64,000 nt of DNA from Pomphorhynchus laevis (lineage: Eukaryota > Acanthocephala > Palaeacanthocephala > Echinorhynchida > Pomphorhynchidae). Positions 1 through 10,800 of the stretch are shown here, one piece after another (position 1 is the stretch's first letter; the number at the start of each line of letters is the position of its first letter). The DNA lies in the NCBI GenBank assembly GCA_012934845.2, contig WNNJ02000012.1:1-64000 (forward strand), in the 5' to 3' direction. A model generated the notes under the pieces. That model saw only the letters and a program-made list of their open reading frames with translations, searched no databases and was not told the DNA's origin. Both the position numbers and the translations under genes were made by a program.

Positions 1-1460
1 TCAGGAGTAGGGACTTATCTGTAACAGATATCCTTAACTCCTGGGGTCCACTTCCGGGCACCTCTAAATCCCACGCTCCACTTTCCTCTCGAGTCTGTCA
101 GCTTTTGACAGCCGATCAGAGAAGATAGGTGGCCGTCACAATGCTTCTAGCCTCCCCCATCCGATGTAGCAGGCATCAATATTAGTAAGAGAGTGTTTAT
201 TCCTAAGAAAAATCCTGCTCATGCACTAAAGATCTGCGACCCATTTCGATTCAAAATGCCCTCGTGTCGATTTACGAAAAAGCGCTTGCGCGTAAAATCC
301 GCGACCATTTAAGTAGGCGTAATTTGATCCCTCCTGGTTTTCATGGGTTCGTCAAAGGTCGCTCGGTCCATTCAGCAGTAGGTGAGGTGGAGCAGTTTTG
401 TCGGGAAAATAGCCATCGTCTTGTAGTGGCTGTTTTCCTTGACTTTTCTGCTGCATTTGACTGCATCTCCATTCCCTTTGTGATCTCTTCTCTCAGGTCC
501 CTCGGGTTGCCTGCGAGAATAGTGAACAGGGTGGAGATACTGCTGTACACCAAGCGATTTTATTATGAAGACGACCCTAATCCGTGTCAGTCCTACCCTA
601 TTACGGGTGTTCCTCAAGGTTCACCACTTTCTCCAATCTTGTATCTTGCTGCCCCAATTAATCTATTTAAAATATTTAAACGTGAACAACGTCTAGTGGT
701 GTACGCTGATGACACCACAGCCCTGTTCACTGGACGCAGGTGTAAAGACGTAGTCTCTGACATAAGCCGCTTCTTTTTAAGATTAAAAGACCAGTTACCC
801 AAATCCAATCTTATCTTAAACTCCGCCAAATCGCAGGCGGTTGTCTTTCATGGCACCACTGCAACAAAGAAAAAATTTAAGAGATTAGCACTCTCTGCAC
901 TCTCCTCCATATTTGCCTCAGAACCACTCCCCACCTTCACAAGTCGAGTAAAATACCTGGGGTTCACCGTTACGGTGAACTGGTCGGCGAAAGCTAACCT
1001 GGATAGACTCAAAAGTATCCTGAAGAAAGCTAGGTGGGCTCTGAAACGGGCCCAACATCTGTCGTTGATAGGGAAAACTCAGGTGCGCCTCTGGGGCACC
1101 TGGGCTATCTCGGGATTAGTCTTCTTCTCTAGAGGACGTCCCCCTGAGACAAGGCTAAGGTTTCTTAAGCTCCTCGTCTCTCGTTTACCCAGCATAGTCC
1201 GCGCCGATTGGATTATTCGGGGTGTGAAAGACCCCGGGTGGTTCAGTCGGAAAGCGGCGTGTTGGATCGGTTGGGGGGCTCAGATCCCCATGGATTTGAG
1301 GCCTTGAAGCAGGAAGAAGAGCGGAATGCCGATAGATTTTATTCGATTTACATTGACACTAGTCGTCAACGTTTTTTTCTTCATTTATTTATGTTTTTTC
1401 TTTTTTTGTTTATGTTTTTTTACGAGTACATAAGAAAATCATTTATTTATTTATTTGTTG
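1..1460 (+). mobile_element. Jockey-like LINE (family A), 3' part, left copy
   Basis: This is the 3' part of the element seen almost whole at 50460-54115; the window edge cuts off the 5' part. It holds the end of the endonuclease-RT linker (1-180), the RT and C-terminal region (264-1307) and a T-rich 3' UTR ending in (TTTA)n at about 1440-1456. The linker carries a TAG at 126-128 where the right copy has GAG. Otherwise the two copies are almost identical, as expected if the whole locus was duplicated with the LINE already in place. Confidence 0.9.
264..1307 (+). CDS. LINE family A reverse transcriptase domain (ORF2 3' part, left copy)
   Basis: The frame is 347 codons long and encodes the palm and C-terminal part of a non-LTR reverse transcriptase. 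Motif A is VFLDFSAAFDCIS (residues ~57-69), motif B is GVPQGSPLSPILY (~114-126), motif C is VVYADDTTAL (~144-153) and the thumb-side motif is VKYLGFTV (~230). These supply the catalytic aspartates for target-primed cDNA synthesis. No RNase H domain follows, as in Jockey-type elements. The apparent start is not a real start: ORF2 reads in from upstream, where frameshifts and a TAG separate it from the endonuclease. The C-terminus is WIGWGAQIPMDLRP before TGA. It is part of a defective element. Confidence 0.85.
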   Translation: MSIYEKALARKIRDHLSRRNLIPPGFHGFVKGRSVHSAVGEVEQFCRENSHRLVVAVFLDFSAAFDCISIPFVISSLRSLGLPARIVNRVEILLYTKRFYYEDDPNPCQSYPITGVPQGSPLSPILYLAAPINLFKIFKREQRLVVYADDTTALFTGRRCKDVVSDISRFFLRLKDQLPKSNLILNSAKSQAVVFHGTTATKKKFKRLALSALSSIFASEPLPTFTSRVKYLGFTVTVNWSAKANLDRLKSILKKARWALKRAQHLSLIGKTQVRLWGTWAISGLVFFSRGRPPETRLRFLKLLVSRLPSIVRADWIIRGVKDPGWFSRKAACWIGWGAQIPMDLRP

Positions 1461-1867
1461 TGAACTTTTAATTGAGCCTTTTTGCTAGTACAAACTTTTA
1501 CGTTCAAAACGTTTTTATCCAATAACTTTCTGAAACAAGTGATTTATATAATTTCAATCATTCCTATTTTTAAAATGTGTTTGTTGTTGTAAAAATCGAA
1601 GTTAACTTGTAAATTATTTCTCATTTCAATCATCCAGTAAGTAATCCAAATTAAAATCGAAAAAAAAACCCGAACAAGGTATACATTTATACATTCGTAT
1701 ATATTAAATGTATAATTATGAATTATTTACAAAACATCAAAACAAAATACACATTTCCAAAATCAATTACAATTTTTTAAAAATAAAATATGGTAACCAA
1801 TGAATATCTCTGTTTTCATAAATCAGTTTGCAGGTAGATTAGTTGTTAAATAATTTTAACTTATTGA
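1461..1867. other. AT-rich spacer between LINE tail and Sec16 stop codon
   Basis: No coding signal is visible. It is the 3' flank of Sec16, which is transcribed leftwards. The nearest canonical minus-strand AATAAA hexamers lie just beyond it, at 1442-1455 in the (TTTA)n tail of the antisense LINE. The same arrangement exists at 54097-54522. Confidence 0.6.
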
Positions 1868-4800
1868 TCAAGGTGGTAATAATATGCCTCTTTTTGTTTG
1901 CTGCCAATATTTGACAGATCCAAATTTTGATCCGATCAAAGTATGCGACGTGTTATTTTTAATAGATTTAGTAAATTCACATTTGGAAGGAACTGGAAAA
2001 AGGATAGATCCAGATTTTGAATCATCATCAGCGTCTGGAGTGCTTGTATCAATCCATTTTTTTCTTTCTTCGTCATATACCATCTAAAGCAAATTTGGGT
2101 AATGTTTGTGAATATGATAAAAATAATTCTTTATATGTTTATATGAACAATATCACATCGTGATGATTTATGTATTCATATTTCGTAATAAAAAATTTTG
2201 ATGTATTTTACTGAATAAAAAAGTTAAATTTCGAAAGTTACTCTAAAACTAATAAAACATTCTACACTTTTTAAGAGCATTATATTATGAATAAAAAAGA
2301 TATGAATATTCAAATAATGATGAAAAAGAAAAGATACGAATCCTATTAGCGTAACGATAAGAATATTAGTTTATCTGAACTGATATTGATCTGTAAAGTT
2401 GATCTGAATATCAACTTTTACACTTTCTGCGTTAAGTAATAAGATGATGTTTCTAAGAAGACATCACTTGTAATGCTGCGTATAAAGTTGTAAACTTTAT
2501 AAGTTAGTAGAAGCCTTAGTAGAGGGTTTGTAGAAGCGGATATAGTAGTGGATATAGTATAGGATATAGTGGTGGACTTTACGGGTCGTATTGAAGAACT
2601 TGTTTTTATTTTGTGGTAAAAGCGGAGAGAGAAACGTTATCAAAAATACACACTATTCGCTAACAACAGAAAAAAATAGAATTAACTTTAGGTGGTAGAT
2701 GTGTCCAGAGCAACTTTCAGTCTATATTTAGCGATTTAAACAATGAAAAAATGAAATTATGTACATTGGATTTGTAAGATTCGAAAGGCAGGTTATTCTG
2801 CTTGATGATTGAGCAAGCTGAGCTGATATCTATGCGAGAAGTTCAGAAGTGTGGGGTGTACAACGGAGTAATAGATAAAAGTTAGGTAGTTGATGACTAG
2901 TATCGATAGAGTGGACGTTGAATAAGATGAGATGAATAGTGAAGGTCATTGTTAACGATATAGACGCGAGGTGAAGTGTCATGTGAAAAGTAGATATGCG
3001 TATCTGATAGTGGATGAATTGGGAGGATTAGAGAATTAAGTTTATGAAAATGTCAAAAAATGAATGAAGATAGAAGTGTCGGCAGGATATAGAGATTGTA
3101 CAATTATTGAATATTGAAGTGAACAGCGCATGCAAGATGTTTGTGGAAAGTGGATGTGAAGATTTGAGTTAGTAGTGTTTATTGAGAATTGTAGTAGAGA
3201 AGAATTGTGGTGAACTTGAGAATTGGTTGGCAAGAAATATGAAAAGAATGCAACATGTCAGGTTTATCGTTAGTATTTCCTTCTATAAATGTTAGTTTAA
3301 TTGACAAGATTTATAAACCAGGGCAGATGTGAAATGAATAATGATCAGCTAGAACTTTGTCGATGGCAAAAGGAGATTGTAATGAGCTGCTTAAAGGAAT
3401 GAAATATAAATGAAGAGCGAATGTAAATATAAAGGCGGTTCTGAGCAAGTCGCTCAGAAATTTGGTATGCGTGAAGGCCATAAATAGTAAAATATCGAAT
3501 AATGGCTATGAGACTTGAGTTACTTAATCGTTGAGTTTGAGAAGTTTAATGGATTAAGTTATATGAAAGAATTTAAATATATTATAATAAGTCGAATCTA
3601 CAAAAACGAAAAACAAGAAATAAAAAGCGCATAGTTGCGCGTTGAGAAATGCTTAGCCAATTGGGAATCAAAAGACGGAAGAAATATGATCAAAGCGTCA
3701 GTGGTTGTACACGATTAGTAAAGTTAAAGGATGGTTAGTGAGGAAATAAGTTGTCTGCAAATGTGTGGACTAACTATTCTTTGAATACGTTGAAGGTTAC
3801 GAAGAATAAAAGAACTCAAATAAAGTTTTTCGCGAATTAAAGAAAGTTATAAAGCGAAAGGGTTAAAGCTAAAGGGTAAACTATTTTAACAATAATTAAA
3901 AGCGATTGTATCTATATTTTAAATGCAGCAATAATTAAAATACCTTTGAAGTGTCATCATCAGGTAAGTTAACTGGGTTTACAGGCTTTAAATAATTATT
4001 ACCAAATTTTCTTTTGATAAGTGATGTCTTCTGTGGTTGAGTATAAGTCAACTTTTCAACATCACCATTCTAAAAGCAAACTTTAACATGAATCATTTAA
4101 AAAATAAAAAAATATAAAACCTCTTTTTCTAAATTTTCTACATGTTTAGCAGTGTCTTCTAAATACAGTATGTAGGTTTTAAATACATATGTAAGCACAC
4201 AAACCTATATCTGGTACTAATATGTTGTTAGCTATGTTATTTAAATACGGATGTTCAACCAATTCTTGCTGTTTCGGAGCAGTCGGTTCGTGTTCTTTAG
4301 ATATTTCTTGAGCATTCGTTTCGTTAAGGTTTGGAACTAAAGTATGTAAAAAGTGTATTGTAAACAAAACGAACGATTAATACATTTTTGTCGGGTTAAA
4401 AAGCTATTGATATTGTGTATATTATACACAATATTTTTTTAATTATAACAAAATCAGATATATCAGAGTTCTAATACGATTATGATTTAAGACTTGTTTG
4501 ATTTCCTCATTAAATACATTTTAAAAAGAAAACCTGCATAATTTAAATTTAATCTGCATACGTTAAAATGTGAGATAAATATATTATTAACATACAACTA
4601 TGCTCAGCTCTTGATTTGTGTTGAGAGTCGGAAAATCGTGATTGAAGTTTAAAGTCAAAAGGTAATGTTGCACGAGGGTCTTTATGCATTTTATTTTGTA
4701 TCTCAACATATTTAATATTTTTAACTTCAGATTTAGCTTCAATATCATATCCATAATATGACACTCTATTATCAGTGCGGTATAGCTTCTAAATCAAAAG

Positions 4801-7800
4801 TAAATGCAATGTAAAAATAATAAAACATGTCATACGGATAGAGTGTACAGCTTTGTCAATTGTGGAATCCATTCGGTATTGCTATAGAGATTATTCCTTA
4901 CGAATGGCAAGAGCTTGTAAGTTACCTGAATTTTCAGTCAACGGTAATAATTAAGAATATTATAATTTGACAAGAAACAATAATTTAAAAAATATATTGT
5001 ACTTTCGACTATAATATTATTTTTAAGCATTCGAATAATTCGTAATTTATTAAAATACTTTTAATTAAAAATAAATATTTATAAATGAAAAAAATACTAA
5101 TTAGTTTTAACAGCTTTTGTAGTAAGACTGTGGAAATAACTTGAATCGCATTGTATTGCTGATACTCGTACGTAATTGAGTATTTTCAACACCTAATGTT
5201 GAAAACGTGACTAAATAAATATAAATAGTAAATTATTTCTAAATAAATATAAATAGTAGGATGTCAATCACCTCAATCAGTTTGTCAATTGCTTGACGAC
5301 ACACATCAAATACATATTTCGAATTCCAATGTTTAAGTAAATGTTTTCCTATGTATTCGCAGTATTCCCAGCTTTTTTTGTATAGTCCATGTTTATATAG
5401 CATGCTGGCAAATGCTATTTTAAACGGCTGAATTTTAAATGTTATATGAATAATTAATTGAAGATTTTAAAAACAACCATTAGAGTTGGTAATGTACAGT
5501 TTTGTGAAAACTCATAGATCTCAGTTAATTGAAAGGAATCTAAGATGTCTTCACTTTCTATCAGTTTTTCAATATCACTGAAAACAATAAAATGTAGTGA
5601 TGTGGCAAAATAAATTAATGTACTCAAAACTTGCGCTGTCAATTAAGCCGGCTTGTCCCAACAGCGTCATTCGGTCTTCTTCTTTACCCAACGTGTGAAA
5701 AGAGTTGAGTAGTAGAAGCCGGCAGCAATGATATCCGATAATATTATTAGATCTGACTAAATGATCAAGTTACGAATTAAGCTGATATCTTATTTATTCG
5801 CAATATATAAATGAACTTTTATAAATGTAAGTAATGAATTAAATTATTATTAATAAGTTTTTCACATAAAATGTAGATTTTTAATATCATCAGAACAAAG
5901 CATAATATATATCGCAGCTTATATACGGTATTGTTTTAAATATCTTTAGTATATCGACTAGTGATACGTATTCATGAAGAATGAAAAAATATAACAAACA
6001 AATATTTACTAGATAATTAGATAGCTAACTGAGTCTACGTATTTTATATTGCAAATTAAAAATAATGCAAAATAAATGCTAAATAGTTAAATAATAAAAA
6101 ATTAATTAATAATAAATAATTGTTATAAGATTTGATATAATTTATATCAAGATGAATTATAAACTGAAATTAAAGATAAAAATCAATTGTTATGAATTGA
6201 CTAACAGATAACAAACTATGTATCAGAATAAGGATTAGAGGTCATCAGGAGGAACTGCTATGTTATCAGGTTTCGGCCCCTGTTACTCTATTCAACATAG
6301 CAGAGGGCTCGAATACATGCTAATGATGCATTTCCTTTGATAAAACTATCTAGTATCTTATTCTAATACAAAGTTTATTATTTTTAATCCATCCATAAAA
6401 ATTTGCCACTTACGAGTTTAAATTTATTCTTTATATTATTGTGTTGATTTATATAGTTTACTATTTTCTGCTTGATGTTATTTCTATAGTAACCTAGTTT
6501 AAAATATGTATCTATTAAATTATTTAAATGATTTTGAAGCCAAAATCATTGCATATTGTAGCAATTCTTAAAATTTCATTATTTAATGTATTATATTTTA
6601 TATTATATGGTATGCATGAATGCTCATGCAAAAATATGTTTCTTGTAAATTTAAATATGTCATCTTTACGATATAAATTAATTGTAGTTTTAGTTAATGT
6701 TAATTTTATGTTCATATCTAGATATACACCTTCTATATTATCAATATTGGTTTTGTTAAGAATAAGGCATTCTGGATAAATTTGTTCACTAATTGAATAA
6801 AAATTATTACAATTAAATGCACATATATCATCAATGTATCGAAACATATATTTCATATATTTATATAGTTTAGATTTTTTTAAACAGTTATGAACAAATT
6901 CATATTCTATAAATCTTAAAAGCAAGTGAGCTGTAATTGGGCTACGGTTACCTTCCATTGGAACACCTTTTACTCGTCTAAATATAGATGTCCCTACTTT
7001 TAAAAATTTTTGATTTATCAAAATATTTGCAGGATTCTATAAATTAAATTTTATCCATATATTTATTTTTACTTGATGGTTTAATTTTTGTTAGATTGGC
7101 GTTATAGTTATTGACACATATATAAGTGAGTTCTGTATGCATATCTTTATTAATTTTATTTTTCCTTTTATAATTGTTTGCAATTTTCATTTTATTTTTA
7201 ATTTTATCAAATATATAATCCAAATGTTTATCTTAGATATATTCGAGCTTTCACTATTAATCAGCTTGCCAAAGTAAGCATTTAAGTTAATATATTACGA
7301 ATTGTAAATTTTATTTTTGTCGCTGTGTTTATTTAATCTATATTTATACCATTTTGATAGCAGCTTTCTTAATTCACAATTTTCAATTAATTCTAGATAA
7401 TGGGTACCAATATGTTTATTTATTTTATCACAACTAAGACTTTAACAATTGCATTCTGTTCCAATTATGTTTCTAATATTATCGTTACATATTGATTAAA
7501 CCTTATAGAGAATTGTTATATCAGTTTTTTATAATTTTTATTTATATATTTCTACATTTTGAAAATGAGCATTATGCCATTAGATTTGATGCCGAGCTGT
7601 AAATTTTACTTTTAAAAATTCTAATTGTTTACTAATATGATATTTTTAAATTAAAATCTGCTCTTTTACTGAGCATAATATTATCTTTTTTTACAAAATG
7701 GGCCTTCTGTATAAAACGTGGCAGGTATAACATTTCATATGGTAGAATGAGAATTCTTTCAAAGTTAGCCGTATTTTTAACAGCAATAAAGATTTATTAT

Positions 7801-10800
7801 ATCACAGGATAATAGCACATCAATTAAAAGCAAAACTTTCAATTCGTTTAAACATAAATATTAGACAACTTTCAAACTTACTTAAGTTCGAGCACAATAA
7901 ATATAAGGATTCTTTAAATATATCAGAAGGAACTGAGGATTTATCCAATGAAGCAAGTACGGCTAGATGATGTTTCCAACGCCCTTCAGTAAGATATTCT
8001 GGTTTCTGCGATAATAATTTAATAAAAAGTGTCAACTTAAATCTGGCACTTACCTTAAAGGATGGTGGTATACGTCCCAAAATAAGATTATAATATGTTG
8101 CTATGGGTAGGGATTGATCCAAAGAATCAACAAATCTATAGAAAATAAGAAAAAGCATAATTAGCAAATTTTAATATTTTGAATAAAGATAAAATAAAAA
8201 TTTAAAAATATCTAATACAAGTTGTACATTTTACCTTAACATGATAATTCGTTGTTCTTCAACATTGCCACAAATCATTGATAAGAATAAAGCTTGACTC
8301 CAATTATTAGAGTTCGCTGCTGTATTCATCGCGGGTATTGTAGATTCTGAAGATATTAACATCTGGAAGATATCACTTGTATCACCAGCGACAGTATTCT
8401 GTAAATGTTGTTGTTTCTTGGTAGATATAAATTCCATGTTTACATTCAATGAATTTAACAATAACGAAATATCAAAATTATTCATTTTGGATTTCTGTTG
8501 GATTGTTAAGTGGTTAATAAATTTCCAGAGATCGATGTTTTTATTAGCTTCCAAAATCTTCGATTTACAAAAGCATGTTACAGTTAATTTGGAAGTATTA
8601 GGTCTACGCATTGTCGACAAATGAAAATATACAATCATTTAAATTATTTAGAACTTTTTACCTCGTAAGTGGACCGATGTGCTTTTTTAGTATTTGCAGA
8701 ATTTGTTCAGAATAAGGCTAAAATATGACATAATATAATCACTTAATATACTTGACGCAATATCTACTTAACATAATATCAGGTAATAATTGGTATTTGA
8801 AAATCACCAAAATGATTAAAATTGATTTACTTTTGATTGAATTTTTAAATAATGAAAAGTTTTTATAACGTTAGTTTTTCAAAAATGACGTTATTTTATA
8901 GTCGATGATGAATTTTGAAAATTTTATTAAATATTTCAATAAAATATTATATTTTAATTGTTTATAATAAATTCAAATATAAAACATTTAAATATATAAT
9001 ACTAGAATTTCATATAAAAATATAATATTAATAGAATATCATAATATGAGTTTTTATAATATTTTTAATGAACACAAGCCTTTTAGAAGCAACTTTTTAT
9101 TTATAAGAGCATCCATTGTGGGGTCGTTTTCCTCATATAAACAGTGAAGATGCTATATAATCAAAAAGAAACAGATTCTTTGTGACAGAATCTAGAAGAT
9201 AAGTGTATGACAAATCGTATTTAAGATATACCATTTGTGCAATCGGCCCGATGATACGACTGGTAGGCAGCTCCACCAGTCGCACTTAACATTACAGTTA
9301 CGAGCTTTACAACGGTCAAACTGTAAAGGTTGAATGCTGTAAAGTTTACATATATGTTTTTCATAATTATTGCCTTTTTTCATTTTATGGCAGAAAAAAT
9401 CGCCGTAAAACGAAAGGGAAAAGATGGAGTAAAGAAGTAAAGCACAAAGAACGTACCGCTCAAATCTTACCTCAAAAAGCTCGTTGCAACTACGCAACAT
9501 GTACAAGCATCAACACATTTTTGAAATGGCTAGCATTTATGAATGAAAGTGAGCAATCAACTGTGTTCAATCTAGGTTCAACTTTGACGTCATTACACAC
9601 CTTGGATGTGTTATGGCTGTTATCGTATTGGCTCCAGTCTTGCAGCAAATAAAATGAGGATATCTTGCATGTTTCCTACAAATGCACTATTCATCCGGTT
9701 CGTCTGTGCGACAAAACGTCACTTGGAGTACGAATTTAATCTCATCTTGTGCATTCGGATCAACGATCGCTAATGCATGGACGTGAATTTTCATAATCAA
9801 CAATATAGCATAACAAGCATTTAGTTTTTGTTTTAATAGCAAAAGAAGTAAAAATTGGCTTGGAGCATTTTATCATAACCGCGTACCATTTAAAGTCTTA
9901 ATGTTTAGACTATAAATGTTAGAAATGTTAACGTGTAAAGAAAAATAAAAATTTTGAATTATTTGCAATATAATTATTTACAATCAATACAATATACATA
10001 TCGAAAATGCACATAATATTAATAATAAAATATTAAATTACTTTAAATTTATTCAATTAAAAGTCAAAGTAGATATTTACAATTTACAATTAGCAAGAAT
10101 TTGTAGAATGTAATTGTAAGTGTATTTCGTATCTATAAGATATAATTAATACCTTGTTATCAGTTGATGATTTGCAATCAAAAATATTAAGTTTCCCATT
10201 TGTAGAATTTACTTGAATTAACTTTGTACCAGATGAACGAAATAGATGATTCGGAAATTGAATAGGCAAATTTTTGTGCATACGTAACTGTTGATTAATT
10301 ACAGGTACATGATTGACTTCTACTTTTAATCTGCTCAAAAAGTTATTCACGTATTAATTTAGGATTTTACGAGACGGTTAACTTACGGGAGAGTAGAAGA
10401 TCGAAGTTGAGATTCAGAAGACAAACTAACACTAGTTCTTTCCTTTTTAGGAATTGAGGTATTGAGACATGATCGGTCTAATGCAGCGGACTGTCTTTCG
10501 CTGTTTGACGCATCCATACTAAATAATTAAATATTATTAAACAAAACAGGTATAACTTTTAGTTGTACTTGAAAGTTGTAAAGGTATATTTGTGTTTGTA
10601 GATCATGCGGCAAAACAAATCAACTGATAAATTTGATGTAAATACAAATATAATTGAACTTAAACGGATCAAATAGTTATTGGTAAGCAGTTTGAAAGCG
10701 CTTTACTGTACAGGCAATGTACATTCTGCTCGTTGCAAGAATTAAAACAGATTCATTTTGCCGAAACTGCAAAACGTCTAAGTGTCCAATCTCAGCTAAT

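Larger units (their letters stand above)
1..9756. repeat. Left copy of a ~52.7-kb-spaced direct segmental duplication
   Basis: This stretch matches 52656-64000 in the same orientation. The offset is 52,655 bp near the left end and grows to 54,244-54,245 bp after three extra segments in the right copy. Both edges of the duplication lie outside what can be seen: the left copy enters mid-LINE at base 1 and the right copy is still matching at base 64000. Differences in the LINE part are very few (for example positions 126 and 360); the Sec16 introns differ more. It may be a true tandem duplication or an uncollapsed haplotype. Confidence 0.95.

Noticed and set aside
341-829. Minus-strand open frames inside the LINE RT
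   Set aside because: They lie antisense to RT motifs A-C in well-conserved coding sequence; they are shadows of the real frame.
5624-5756. Frame continuing as DSASFEYINLFCHITTF through the 46-bp gap
   Set aside because: It hits a stop immediately after the acceptor-like TTTTCAG. Splicing 5623-5578 keeps phase and restores the family order up to LTEIYEFSQ.
6190-6340. Possible hammerhead ribozyme around CTGATGA in the dispersed motif
   Set aside because: CTGATGA-like strings occur, but I could not place stem II, GAAA and stem III in any of the three circular orders; several copies lack GAAA.
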